Shown in pieces: positions 37,824-46,765 of a DNA stretch of 64,000 nucleotides. Source of the DNA: Exiguobacterium aestuarii. Its GTDB lineage: Bacteria; Bacillota; Bacilli; Exiguobacteriales; Exiguobacteriaceae. A model generated the notes under the pieces. That model was not told the DNA's origin, made no database searches, and saw only the letters and a list, made by a program, of their open reading frames with translations. The translations under genes and the position numbers were made by a program. Location: the NCBI RefSeq assembly GCF_020171655.1, contig NZ_JAIVAC010000001.1:1178001-1242000 (forward strand), given 5' to 3'. Each line of letters starts with the position of its first letter. Position 1 is the stretch's first letter.

Positions 37824-37844
37824 TTTCGTTCATCCTTTCCATAC

Positions 37845-37871
37845 AAAACCGGCCCCCATAAGAGGACCGGT
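37845..37871 (-). terminator. Intrinsic terminator of tpx
   Basis: The minus strand reads ACCGGTCC, 8-nt loop region, GGGGCCGGT and then TTTT. It lies 48 nt after the tpx stop and before ytxK. Confidence 0.65.
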
Positions 37872-37919
37872 CGGTTCACGTACTAGTGTAAGCTATTTTA
37901 ATCAATTTCGCCAAACGAA

Positions 37920-38408
37920 TCAATTCGCTTGTTCGAACGCCTGAAGCGCTGCTTCAAAATCAACTTCGTCCGTCATTTCATCCATATATTGAACGTACTG
38001 GACGACGCCGGTTGAGTCGACGACGAACACAGAACGAGCCAGAAGACGCATTTCTTCAATTAATACGCCGTACGCTTTCGCGAATGATAGATCACGGTGA
38101 TCAGAGAGCGTGACCACGTTGTCAATACCTGAAGCCGAGCACCAACGACGTTGTGCGAATGGGAGGTCGTTCGACACAGTCAAGACCGTTCCGCCAAGTG
38201 ATGATGCTTTCTCATTGAATTCACGCGTTTGTGCGTCACATACGCCTGTATCAATTGAAGGAATGACACTGATTAATTTTTTCCCCGGATAACTTGCTAA
38301 TGTCACTTCTTCTAAAGCTGTCGTCAACACTTGGAAGTCAGGAGCTTGGTCTCCCACTTTTACTGGATTTCCTTGTAATGTCACGTTGTTCCCTTTAAAT
38401 GTTGGCAT
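37920..38408 (-). CDS. tpx: Thiol peroxidase (2-Cys peroxiredoxin, Tpx)
   Basis: Reduces hydrogen and organic peroxides with thioredoxin. Peroxidatic Cys57 is in [15 protein letters not shown] and resolving Cys90 in [11 protein letters not shown], the Tpx pattern. The 162-residue length is close to that of the family (167). Start ATG 38408 ([13 protein letters not shown]) is conventional. It is a single-gene unit by its own terminator, though part of the ackA-ytxK-tpx block. Confidence 0.97.
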   Translation of the reverse strand: MPTFKGNNVTLQGNPVKVGDQAPDFQVLTTALEEVTLASYPGKKLISVIPSIDTGVCDAQTREFNEKASSLGGTVLTVSNDLPFAQRRWCSASGIDNVVTLSDHRDLSFAKAYGVLIEEMRLLARSVFVVDSTGVVQYVQYMDEMTDEVDFEAALQAFEQAN

Positions 38409-38566
38409 GAACTCATCCCCTTTGTTGTAGTTACCTTCTCATCATATCGATGAAATTGAGCCTTTGACAAACTTCCTGCTTTTGGCTCTGTTTCAGTTTT
38501 CCCTATATTGGTTGAAGGAAACACGTTATAATAAGGGAGACACCATTGACAAAGGGGATGACTCAG

Positions 38567-39376
38567 ATGAGAAATAACGTCTATTTGTACCATCGTAACG
38601 TCAACGAATTCACGAAAGAAGTGAAAAAGCTAAAAGAAATCGGGGAAAAACACGGGTTTAACATCGTCAATCAACCAGAAGATGCGAATATCATCGCTGC
38701 GGTTGGTGGAGACGGCGCCTTTTTACAGGCTGTTCGCTATACAGGTTTTCGTCAGGATGCTATCTACGTCGGATTCGGCCGCGGATTGAACGAGTTTTAT
38801 TGTGACTTTGACATACATAAACTCGATGAAGTCGACCGCCTCTTCTCTGACAACTCGACGCGAATCGAAGAAGGTCTCGAAGTACGCAAATATCCACTTC
38901 TCTCCGCATCGATCAACGAATCGACACCGCTTCTTTGTTTAAATGAAGCTTCCATTAAATCGAGTATCATCAAATCACTCGCGATCGAGGTCTATATCGA
39001 CGACTTGCACTTTGAGACATTCCGTGGGGACGGAATGGTCGTGTCGACTCCGACCGGTTCGACTGCTTATAACAAATCGTTGAACGGCGCGGTCGTCGAC
39101 CCACTCATCCCATGTATGCAAGTCAGCGAGATCGCTTCGGTCAACAACAACCGTTATCGTACCCTCGGCTCATCGTTTATCGTCCACGAATCGCGCAAGT
39201 TATCGCTTCGCATCGTCGAGGACGGAAACGATTACCCGATCATCGGTATGGATAACGAAGCACTCAGCTTGAAGTACACTGATCGGATTGACATCGAACT
39301 TTCTGATAAAGTCATCAAGACCGTCAAACTTCGCACGAACTCGTTCTGGCATAAAGTACAACGTTCATTCTTCTAA
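38567..39376 (+). CDS. nadK: NAD kinase
   Basis: Phosphorylates NAD to NADP. The Gly-rich motif AAVGGDGAFLQAV (GGDG at ~47-50) and the NE/short motif STPTGSTAYNKSLNGAVVDP place it in the NadK/PpnK family. At 269 residues it is most like Bacillus PpnKB, which also lies near tpx. ATG 38567 (MRNNVYLYHR) has AAAGGGG 9 nt upstream; earlier TTG and ATG codons in frame overlap that box. Confidence 0.95.
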   Translation: MRNNVYLYHRNVNEFTKEVKKLKEIGEKHGFNIVNQPEDANIIAAVGGDGAFLQAVRYTGFRQDAIYVGFGRGLNEFYCDFDIHKLDEVDRLFSDNSTRIEEGLEVRKYPLLSASINESTPLLCLNEASIKSSIIKSLAIEVYIDDLHFETFRGDGMVVSTPTGSTAYNKSLNGAVVDPLIPCMQVSEIASVNNNRYRTLGSSFIVHESRKLSLRIVEDGNDYPIIGMDNEALSLKYTDRIDIELSDKVIKTVKLRTNSFWHKVQRSFF

Positions 39377-39383
39377 TCAAGAA

Positions 39384-39424
39384 GAGGAGCCGGTTGACCC
39401 TAACTCGGATCAATTGGCTCCTCT
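39384..39424. terminator. Bidirectional terminator between nadK and ytcJ
   Basis: GAGGAGCCGGTTGA, 12-nt loop, TCAATTGGCTCCTC with T and A tails, shared by two convergent genes. Confidence 0.8.
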
Positions 39425-39429
39425 TTTAT

Positions 39430-41001
39430 TTACGATGTGACGACTTCCGCTTCATATACCGGTTTTCCTCCGACAACCGTCATGACTAAACGATTGTGAA
39501 GAATCTCCTCCCCTTGTAATTGGAAGAAGTCCTCGTCCCACACGGTGAAGTTCGCGTTGTAACTTTGAATCAATAACCCGTTTTTTCCGTGCGTACCCGT
39601 GGCGACATGAGGTGAATACGTAAAGCTACGAAGTGCTTCATACATCGATAGACGCTCACTCGGATTTAACGTGCCCGAACCCTTAAACGACTGTCTCGCC
39701 ACCGCTCCGAACAACCCTTTCCGAACATCGACGGATGAAATCGGGGCATCACTTCCCCCTAACAATAATGCTCCCGTATCAAGAAGTGACTTGAAGCGAT
39801 ACACATCATGAACGCGTTCATTCCCTAACCGTTCAAACAACATATCTAAGTCGTCAGAAAGAAAGACCGGTTGCGCATCGATTAGAACAGGCAAGGATTT
39901 GATGCGCTTGATCAAGGAATCGTTCAACAAGGAAGCGTGGATAATGCGGTCCCGCGTTCCTTTTTTAGCTGGATATTTCTCAAGCAGACTGACAAACTGT
40001 TCGACGGCCGCATCCCCAATCACGTGAGCCGCCACGTTCATCCCGTACGTACGCGCCTTTTTCACAAGCGCTTCTAGATGATCCGGCCGATGTACTTCGA
40101 TACCACGCTGAGCCAGGTCATCAGCATACGGTGCTGAGAGCAGCGCTGTCCGCCCCCCGAACGAGCCGTCTACGAACAGTTTCATCGCCCCAAAGTCAAA
40201 CCGTTTCCGTTTTGTCATCGCATCATGTTGAATGACACGGTCCACGACTTGTTCATGAACGAGAAGATGCGCTTGGAACGGTAATTCATCCAACACGTCC
40301 TCATACGCTTGAATCGTCTCTAACGGGTCACCATGATAAAACAAGTCCTCGGTGTGGGCACCGACAATCCCGTGTGCGAACAACGAATCGATGGCACGTC
40401 GGAGTGAGGCAGCATTTTTCTTTCGATTCCCACTCAATTCTTTATATAAGAGGTCGAGCGCGGCATCATATAAGACACCGTTCAACTTCCCTTCCTCATC
40501 CCGCCCGAGCTTCCCGCCTTCGATGACCGTGTGATGAATCAAGCCGAGGCGCTCGAGTCCTTTCGAGTTCACGACCGCCACATGACGGCAGACACGCTTC
40601 AAGACGACGGGACGATCCGAAATGACTTCATCAATCATGTCTCGCGTCGGCATTTCACCGAGTAATCGATCATCAAATCCTTCTGCGACCACCCATTCAT
40701 CATCTGACCCTTGTTGTTTCATCGTCTCAAGTAATTCTCGAAGGTTGGTCGCCTCGCTTGCATCGACACGGTCTAGCGCTTCCCCGTAACCAACAAGGTG
40801 AATGTGCGAGTCTGTGAAGGCAGGATAGACACTCTTTCCTTCTAAGTTCACAATCTCTTCAATCCGACCGGCGTATGTACGACGGAGATGACCCTCTTCG
40901 CCCATTTTTAAGATTCGTCCATGCTCCACGAACATGGCCCGCATCATTTCACCCGGTTTATTCAACGTATAGATATTTCCATTAACCCATAACGTACCCA
41001 T
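39430..41001 (-). CDS. ytcJ: Amidohydrolase, YtcJ-like
   Basis: A 523-residue metal-dependent hydrolase of the amidohydrolase superfamily (Amidohydro_3). Metal ligands appear as DSHIHLVGYG (HxH after the first strand), HEQVVD, HVIGD and LLGGSDAPIS (final Asp). A composite beta-sandwich is formed by the N- and C-terminal parts. YtcJ proteins are annotated as exoenzyme-regulatory or amidohydrolase; the substrate is unknown. It is a single gene between two terminators. Confidence 0.9.
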   Translation of the reverse strand: MGTLWVNGNIYTLNKPGEMMRAMFVEHGRILKMGEEGHLRRTYAGRIEEIVNLEGKSVYPAFTDSHIHLVGYGEALDRVDASEATNLRELLETMKQQGSDDEWVVAEGFDDRLLGEMPTRDMIDEVISDRPVVLKRVCRHVAVVNSKGLERLGLIHHTVIEGGKLGRDEEGKLNGVLYDAALDLLYKELSGNRKKNAASLRRAIDSLFAHGIVGAHTEDLFYHGDPLETIQAYEDVLDELPFQAHLLVHEQVVDRVIQHDAMTKRKRFDFGAMKLFVDGSFGGRTALLSAPYADDLAQRGIEVHRPDHLEALVKKARTYGMNVAAHVIGDAAVEQFVSLLEKYPAKKGTRDRIIHASLLNDSLIKRIKSLPVLIDAQPVFLSDDLDMLFERLGNERVHDVYRFKSLLDTGALLLGGSDAPISSVDVRKGLFGAVARQSFKGSGTLNPSERLSMYEALRSFTYSPHVATGTHGKNGLLIQSYNANFTVWDEDFFQLQGEEILHNRLVMTVVGGKPVYEAEVVTS

Positions 41002-41023
41002 CTGACGATTCCTCCTTGATTGA

Positions 41024-41073
41024 AAAAAGATTGACGTCTACGTTTTTCCCGTTTCCGTCAATCTTCATGCATC
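41024..41073 (-). terminator. Terminator of ezrA
   Basis: The minus strand has AAGATTGACG, a ~19-nt loop, CGTCAATCTT, then TTTT, directly after the ezrA stop codon. The long loop makes it weaker than the others. Confidence 0.6.
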
Positions 41074-41075
41074 GT

Positions 41076-42806
41076 TTATTTTTTTAGCAGTTCTTGCTGT
41101 TCTAACCCTTGATCGACACGTCGACGAATCTCATGCGCACCATCTTCTTCGAAGCGGCCGAGCACACGCTCACCGATTTCAACGGCAGTACCATACTCAC
41201 CGTGCAAAAACTTGTTTTCTGCGAGTGTCAAAGCGATGTGCACTTCGTTGTCACGACGACGGAATCGGTTGGCGTATTGTAACAACTGTTCAGCATACGT
41301 CACTTGACGAATCAGCGCATGGACACGGTCGCGGAAGTGATCCATCATTTCTTCTACATCATGACTGAGTCCGACGATATAGGTCATATTAAATGGCGCT
41401 TTATCGAACTGTTCATCTAGAGACTGGACGCCTTTTTGAAGTTGACGTAAGTCGTTGGATAAATCGTTCGGGACGACAGGCATCGCGCTTTTCGCCAGAA
41501 GGCGGCGGTGCGCAGACAATTCTTTCTTCCACGTTTCGAGCTTATGGCGTACTTCAAGTTCTTCTTTACGTAACGAATTCGTGTCCTCGATGAATCGCTC
41601 ATGCATGGCATTGAATTGATCGAGCGAACGTTTCGCTTCTTGGACTTTCGATTTGATCATGCTATACGGCAACATTTGAGCGACGAGCGCTTGCTCGATA
41701 TCAAGTACGTTCGCCGTGAGCGTCGTCCGTTCGCGTTCTAACTGCTCAAACTCCTCGCCGACGCGAGCATTGATCTCATAGTTACTGACGAGTCGAGACA
41801 TTTCTGTTTGCAGGTTACCCATGATTTCGGAAGACTGACGTTCACGCTCCTGAATCGTCGCAAATTCCTTCTTCACATATTGGCGTGCATCGACTTCCGT
41901 CCGGAACGCTTCAAACAGCTGGTCGATATCGGAACTCAACTGTTGCATGTCCTCTTCGAAATGATCGAATTCCAATCGTTCGATGCGAGCCATCAGTTCC
42001 TCGCGACGATCTTCCGCTTGATCGATTTCTTCCATTAGTCCGAGCGGTTCGAGCGCATACCCATCCATTTGCATTTCTTTATGTCCAGCCCGTAACTGTT
42101 GAAGTTGTTGTTTCAACTCCACTTGGACCGTACGTACGAATTGCGGAATGATCCGAATCAATTCACGGATATGACCGACTTGGTCCGATAGGGATTGTCC
42201 AGTCTCGAACGCCTCAGAGACTTGACCGACTTGTTTCAAGTTGATCATTTCACTGCGCTTCGCCTCAGCGGCGGCAATCTCTTGCTCGACGAGCGTATAC
42301 GTCGGTCCGAACGCATGATTTTGTGAATTCAATGTTTTGCGGAACTGATACAATTCTTTCTCGTCTTGCTTCACGATGTCCATGAGCGAAGTGTGGTGTG
42401 TCGTGAACTCATCCATCTCATCGAGCATGGCGTGTACCATCGTCTCGAGTTCTTCGATGAGTTGTTCTGTCGCATTCAAGTCCGCCTTTACTTTCATGAA
42501 GCGATATTTGTCCAAGTCTTCCTCGGCTCGGTATAACGCTTCATCGATTTGACCTGCATGCACACTGACCAACTCATCCCAAGATTGATGCCAACGATCG
42601 AACTTTTCTTTCGTTTCCCCTTCCATTGGCCATTGCTTGAACTTTTGAAGTTCAACCGGGATGCTCGCGCTGAGCACACTTTGTTTCCTCATATCTAAGT
42701 CATCGATTTTTTGGTAAAAATTCCTTCGAATGAGCATACTCCCCAACATGCCGCCTAATACGACGACGATGATTCCAATGATTAACCCATAAATTCCGTA
42801 ATCCAT
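41076..42806 (-). CDS. ezrA: Septation ring formation regulator EzrA
   Basis: A membrane-anchored coiled-coil protein that limits FtsZ rings to mid-cell. A single N-terminal TM helix (~5-27, IYGLIIGIIVVVLGGML) is followed by ~540 residues of spectrin-like helical repeats. Near the C-terminus is the conserved patch YANRFRRRDNEVHIALTLAE (QNR-like; quoted to 20). ATG 42806 follows GGAGG; 576 residues compared with 562 in B. subtilis. The gene order ezrA-(msrC)-rpsD-tyrS matches Bacillus. Confidence 0.95.
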   Translation of the reverse strand: MDYGIYGLIIGIIVVVLGGMLGSMLIRRNFYQKIDDLDMRKQSVLSASIPVELQKFKQWPMEGETKEKFDRWHQSWDELVSVHAGQIDEALYRAEEDLDKYRFMKVKADLNATEQLIEELETMVHAMLDEMDEFTTHHTSLMDIVKQDEKELYQFRKTLNSQNHAFGPTYTLVEQEIAAAEAKRSEMINLKQVGQVSEAFETGQSLSDQVGHIRELIRIIPQFVRTVQVELKQQLQQLRAGHKEMQMDGYALEPLGLMEEIDQAEDRREELMARIERLEFDHFEEDMQQLSSDIDQLFEAFRTEVDARQYVKKEFATIQERERQSSEIMGNLQTEMSRLVSNYEINARVGEEFEQLERERTTLTANVLDIEQALVAQMLPYSMIKSKVQEAKRSLDQFNAMHERFIEDTNSLRKEELEVRHKLETWKKELSAHRRLLAKSAMPVVPNDLSNDLRQLQKGVQSLDEQFDKAPFNMTYIVGLSHDVEEMMDHFRDRVHALIRQVTYAEQLLQYANRFRRRDNEVHIALTLAENKFLHGEYGTAVEIGERVLGRFEEDGAHEIRRRVDQGLEQQELLKK

Positions 42807-43041
42807 CTTTGTCACAACCTCCAAGCCGCTTTCGTGGACTTATGTACCTTATATAAAAAAGAAGTATTTTATAAGAATAGATATACCTAATCATATTATA
42901 GAACCAATGATTTGCATAGGTTTTCCAATGGTTTCAGTGGAGATTGTTCATTTTTTCGGAACTTTCACGCAAGACAAATTCGATTTTTGCGTGTACCATA
43001 ATGCTAAATTCTAAAAACAAGAAAGATGGAGGGGATTCAAT

Positions 43042-43524
43042 ATGTTCCAAACAACATCCTATTCAGGTGATTTAGCTGCCGGTTACGATTTATTAAATAA
43101 ACAACTCGCCGCTCTATTAGAAGGTGAAACAAATGCTGTCGCCAACCTTGCTAACGCAAGTGCTTTACTAAACCAATTTTTAGATCGAATCAACTGGGTC
43201 GGCTTTTATGTGACAGACTCTGAGGATAGTCTCATTCTCGGCCCTTTCCAAGGTCTTCCAGCTTGTGTGCATATCGCATTCGGAAAAGGTGTTTGTGGAA
43301 CAGCGGCGTCTACACAGGAAACGCAGCTTGTCGCTGACGTTCATCAATTCCCAGGACATATTGCGTGCGATGCGGCTTCGAACTCTGAAATCGTTGTACC
43401 ACTCGTACGAGACGGGAAGACAATTGGCGTCCTCGATATCGACAGTCCAGAATTCGATCGTTTCTCCGAAGTCGATCGTGTTGGACTCGAACGTTTTTGT
43501 GAGACGCTACTTCGCTTTATTTGA
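43042..43524 (+). CDS. msrC: Free methionine-(R)-sulfoxide reductase, GAF type
   Basis: A 160-residue single GAF domain. The three cysteines of fRMsr enzymes are present: LPACVHIAFGKGVCGTAAS (two) and HIACDAASNSE (third), corresponding to E. coli Cys84/94/118. It reduces free Met-R-sulfoxide using thioredoxin. In Bacillus this is YtsP, next to rpsD, as here. ATG 43042 has GGAGGGG upstream. It ends one nucleotide before the rpsD -35 element. Confidence 0.94.
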   Translation: MFQTTSYSGDLAAGYDLLNKQLAALLEGETNAVANLANASALLNQFLDRINWVGFYVTDSEDSLILGPFQGLPACVHIAFGKGVCGTAASTQETQLVADVHQFPGHIACDAASNSEIVVPLVRDGKTIGVLDIDSPEFDRFSEVDRVGLERFCETLLRFI

Positions 43525-43553
43525 TTGACAAGCATTTACTTTCATCGTATACT
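43525..43553 (+). promoter_or_regulatory. Strong rpsD promoter
   Basis: A consensus TTGACA (43525-43530), 17-nt spacer and TATACT (43548-43553), directly after msrC. Confidence 0.85.
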
Positions 43554-43559
43554 CATCTT

Positions 43560-43746
43560 TGTGCATGAAATGACGATAGCAGTCATAGACAAACGTATCC
43601 ACCTTTCGGGCCTCGACTTAGTCGGAGGGGCATCTCGTAGCTTCGCTATCAAGTGAAGGTGCTTGCACCTTGAAAGGGGCGTTACTCGTCTTTGACACCG
43701 TTGTTCTTTTGTGCAAAATACATGAACAACAAGGAGGAGTCCAATC
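43560..43746 (+). promoter_or_regulatory. rpsD 5' leader, likely S4 autoregulatory RNA
   Basis: About 187 nt separate the promoter from rpsD. The leader contains strong hairpins, for example AAGGTGC-TTGC-ACCTT around 43661-43680. B. subtilis rpsD has a pseudoknot leader bound by its product S4; position and length fit that element. The pseudoknot itself was not verified. Confidence 0.6.
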
Positions 43747-44346
43747 ATGGCTCGTTACACAGGTCCAGCTTGGAAACTCTCGCGTCGCTTAGGCATCTCG
43801 CTTAGCGAAACGGGTAAAGAATTAGTAAAACGTCCTTACGCACCAGGTCAACACGGAAATGGTCGTAAGAAAATCTCAGAATACGGTCTTCAGCTTCAAG
43901 CGAAGCAAGCACTTCGTCACATGTACGGAGTGAACGAGAAGCAATTCCGCCGCATCTTCAACGATGCTGGTAAAATGCCAGGCATCCACGGTGAGAACTT
44001 CATGTTCTTGCTCGAATCACGCCTTGACAACCTCGTTTACCGTTTCGGCCTCGCTCGCACACGTCGTGGAGCACGCCAACTCGTCAACCACGGTCACATC
44101 ACAGTTGACGGATCACGCGTAGACATCGCGTCTTACCGCGTAAAACCAGGTCAAGTTATCGCAGTTCGCGAAAAGTCGAAAAACGTGAAAGCAATCGCTG
44201 AAGCTCTTGAAGTAGCACCAGCTACAAAAGACTTCGTATCGTTTGACGCTGAGAAACTCGAAGGTACATTCGTACGTCTCCCAGAACGCGCTGAACTCAA
44301 CGACCAAATCAAAGAGCAACTCATCGTCGAGTACTACTCACGTTAA
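43747..44346 (+). CDS. rpsD: 30S ribosomal protein S4
   Basis: A primary 16S rRNA-binding protein of the 30S 5' domain. Starts [20 protein letters not shown], with the S4 RNA-binding domain at ~92-155 ([23 protein letters not shown] in part; NHGHITVDG). It is 199 residues; zinc-binding cysteines are absent, so it is the C-minus type. It has its own promoter, leader and terminator. AAGGAGGAG precedes ATG. Confidence 0.98.
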   Translation: MARYTGPAWKLSRRLGISLSETGKELVKRPYAPGQHGNGRKKISEYGLQLQAKQALRHMYGVNEKQFRRIFNDAGKMPGIHGENFMFLLESRLDNLVYRFGLARTRRGARQLVNHGHITVDGSRVDIASYRVKPGQVIAVREKSKNVKAIAEALEVAPATKDFVSFDAEKLEGTFVRLPERAELNDQIKEQLIVEYYSR

Positions 44347-44353
44347 TGCTTTT

Positions 44354-44384
44354 AATCCCCTTCTTTGCGAAGGGGATTTTTTTA
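44354..44384 (+). terminator. Intrinsic terminator of rpsD
   Basis: AATCCCCTT, loop, AAGGGGATT and a T-run, 8 nt after the stop codon. It overlaps the last codon of the convergent relP. Confidence 0.92.
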
Positions 44385-45008
44385 TTTCTTCAGAATTTCT
44401 TGTCGAATGTGTCCCATCTGCGTATCGAGGGCATCGGCCATCCGTGACGCTTCAATGAGTTCTTCTTTCGACGACTCCGGTACCTCGTGCTGATATTTAT
44501 ATTGAAGTTTATGTTCCGTCGCCGCCCAAAAATCCATGGCAAGCGTACGAATTTGAATTTCAGCCGGTACCCAGATGATCCGCTCGGCCAAATAGACCTT
44601 TGTCTTCACGATGAGATGTAAACTCCGATACCCGCTCGGCTTCGGATGTTCGATGTAATCTTTGATTTCGATGATGTCCAAATCATCCCGTGCCTCTAAA
44701 TGACGCAAAATCTCATAGATGTCATCACGGAAGCTCGTGACAATCCGAATCCCCGCCACATCATGGACGTGTTCCCAAAGTGCAGACACCTCTAGAGGTA
44801 AGTCTTTCCGCTTCATTTTGCGCACGATGGACGGTAACGTCTTCATTCTCGTCTTTACGTGTTCAATCGGTGAATAACCGAGTCGCGTCTGCCAATCCAA
44901 GTCAATGATCCCGAGATCGCTCTCGAGCTCCGTGATCGCCATTTCATAATATCGAAAGTGTTCACGCCATTGATGGAACTGGTCGCCGAAAAATTCTTCA
45001 ATCTCCAT
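44382..45008 (-). CDS. relP: Small alarmone synthetase, GTP pyrophosphokinase (RelP/YwaC-like)
   Basis: A stand-alone (p)ppGpp synthetase without hydrolase or regulatory domains. The 208-residue RelA_SpoT domain has GIRIVTSFRDDIYEIL, YIEHPKPSGYRSLHLIV (the RSH G-loop region) and AEIQIRTLAMDFWAATEH. The region EHVKTRMKTLPSIVRK resembles B. subtilis YwaC (RelP) more than YjbM (RelQ). ATG 45008 has AGGAGG 7 nt upstream; the ATG two codons earlier overlaps the box. RelP genes are usually induced by cell-wall stress. Confidence 0.9.
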   Translation of the reverse strand: MEIEEFFGDQFHQWREHFRYYEMAITELESDLGIIDLDWQTRLGYSPIEHVKTRMKTLPSIVRKMKRKDLPLEVSALWEHVHDVAGIRIVTSFRDDIYEILRHLEARDDLDIIEIKDYIEHPKPSGYRSLHLIVKTKVYLAERIIWVPAEIQIRTLAMDFWAATEHKLQYKYQHEVPESSKEELIEASRMADALDTQMGHIRQEILKK

Positions 45009-45061
45009 CGTCATCCCTCCTATCTCCTCATTTTATCAAATCCGAATAACATAGAATGTAC

Positions 45062-45099
45062 AAAAAACGTCCATTCTCCAACAAATGAGGAACGGACGT
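45062..45099 (-). terminator. Intrinsic terminator of tyrS
   Basis: The minus strand reads ACGTCCGTTC, loop, GAATGGACGT and then TTTTTT, 5 nt after the tyrS stop codon. Confidence 0.8.
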
Positions 45100-45104
45100 G
45101 ATGA

Positions 45105-46352
45105 TTATACGTGACGAATCACAAAGTACTTTTTCTTACCGCGACGAATGATTGTGAATTCACCGAGCGTGTCTTCGCGCGTGACGACTTTATCAAGCGC
45201 TTGTTCGCGTTCGCCGTTCAAGTAAATCGCTCCGTTCGTCACATCTTCACGTGCCTGACGTTTCGATGGTGAGATCTTCGCCTCGACGAGGAGGTCGACG
45301 ATGTTGCGCTCGCCGTCAAGCTCGAATTGCGGCATTCCTTTGAAAGCATCTTCCATGTCTTCTGGTTGAAGCGACGTCAAATCTCCGCTAAAGAATGCTG
45401 TCGTGATGCGTTCCGCTTGTTCAAGTCCTGCTTCACCATGGACGAGCTTCGTCATCTCTTCTGCGAGACGGCGCTGCGCCACACGCTTCTCAGGTGCTTC
45501 TGCCACTTCAGTTGCAAGTGCTTCAATCTCTTCATGCGACATGAATGTGAAGTATTTGATGAACTTGATGACATCTGCATCGTCGACGTTGATCCAGAAC
45601 TGGTAGAACTCGTAAGGTGACGTCTTGTCAGCGTCTAACCAGACCGCACCGCCAGCTGTCTTCCCGAACTTTTGTCCGTCCGACTTTGTGACGAGCGGAA
45701 CCGTGAGACCGAACGCTTTTTCTGAATGACCGAAGCGACGAATCAATTCAAGACCTGCCGTGATGTTCCCCCATTGGTCACTTCCACCGACTTGAAGACG
45801 ACATTTCTCTGTCTCGTATAGTTTCAAGAAGTCGTAAGATTGAAGCAACATGTATGAGAATTCTGTGTACGAAATCCCGTTCTCCATGCGTGAATCGACG
45901 GAATCTTTCGCAAGCATGTAACTGATTGGGAAGTGCTTCCCGATGTCGCGAAGGAAATCGATGATGGACATCTCTTCCGTCCATTCGTAGTTGTTGCGAA
46001 TCGTGATCGGGTTCTCCCCTTCAAGTGGAAGGAATCGGCTCAACTGATCTTTGATGCGGTCCGAGAAGAGTTTGACCGTATCTAACGTGTTCAATGAACG
46101 TTCATCCGAACGACCTGACGGGTCTCCAATCATACCTGTCGCCCCACCGACGAGCGCGATGACCTGGTGACCTGCTTGTTGGAAACGTTTCAGCGTCAAA
46201 ATCGGGAGCAAGTGCCCGATATGAAGCGAGTCAGCTGTCGGGTCAAATCCCGTGTACAACGTCGTTGGTTGTTTCAGTTGTTCTTTCAATCCTTCTTCAT
46301 CTGTCATTTGGTTGACAAGCCCTCGAAACTCTAAGTCTTTTAATAGTTCCAT
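45105..46352 (-). CDS. tyrS: Tyrosine--tRNA ligase
   Basis: Class I synthetase for tRNA-Tyr. YTGFDPTADSLHIGHLLP holds the HIGH motif, QVGGSDQWGNI the tyrosine site, and KFGKT the KMSKS equivalent. A C-terminal S4-like domain follows (LVEAKISPSKRQAREDV). ATG 46352 (MELLKDLEFRG) follows AAGGAG with 8 nt; 415 residues. Frames further upstream run into the T-box leader. Induced by uncharged tRNA-Tyr through that leader. Confidence 0.97.
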   Translation of the reverse strand: MELLKDLEFRGLVNQMTDEEGLKEQLKQPTTLYTGFDPTADSLHIGHLLPILTLKRFQQAGHQVIALVGGATGMIGDPSGRSDERSLNTLDTVKLFSDRIKDQLSRFLPLEGENPITIRNNYEWTEEMSIIDFLRDIGKHFPISYMLAKDSVDSRMENGISYTEFSYMLLQSYDFLKLYETEKCRLQVGGSDQWGNITAGLELIRRFGHSEKAFGLTVPLVTKSDGQKFGKTAGGAVWLDADKTSPYEFYQFWINVDDADVIKFIKYFTFMSHEEIEALATEVAEAPEKRVAQRRLAEEMTKLVHGEAGLEQAERITTAFFSGDLTSLQPEDMEDAFKGMPQFELDGERNIVDLLVEAKISPSKRQAREDVTNGAIYLNGEREQALDKVVTREDTLGEFTIIRRGKKKYFVIRHV

Positions 46353-46375
46353 CTGTTCCACTCCTTCAATTGACA

Positions 46376-46620
46376 TAAAAAAACGTCCCTTCTCATATGA
46401 GAAGGGACGGAGATTCCGCGGTACCACCCTACTTGTCGCAATTCGCGACCGCTTGAGCGAGAGATAACGGTCTCGAACCGGCCTAAAGGCACGCTCTGAA
46501 AGTGTAATTCATCGTTTGGCATTGGCTAGTTCACAGCAACCACTAGCTTTCTGGACAAGAGGCCCACCGACTACTTCGCTTTCTTCATCGCGTCATGATA
46601 TCGTTGACTATGCTATTCAT
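46376..46620 (-). promoter_or_regulatory. T-box leader of tyrS
   Basis: The minus strand has the T-box sequence AGGGTGGTACCGCGG at 46430-46416. A terminator follows at 46409-46377 (CGTCCCTTCTCATATGAGAAGGGACG and T7, quoted as one palindromic stem in two halves). The 413-bp gap between tyrS and the PBP gene consists mostly of this leader. Confidence 0.94.
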
Positions 46621-46648
46621 TTTATAAGCATCGTTTTCAACTTGTCAA
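46621..46648 (-). promoter_or_regulatory. Promoter of the tyrS leader
   Basis: The minus strand has TTGACA (46648-46643), a 16-nt spacer and TATAAA (46626-46621). Confidence 0.7.
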
Positions 46649-46765
46649 CTCCCATAATGAAACTTGCACGAGACTTCGGTTTCAAGGTAAGGTGTAGGTT
46701 GAATTGTGCTATAATCGAATATATTACTGTCTAAAATAGTTTTACACCATATTAAGGAGGCTGTC

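Noticed and set aside
46353-46427. N-terminal extension of tyrS in frame
   Set aside because: It runs into the T-box terminator; ATG 46352 has an ideal ribosome site.
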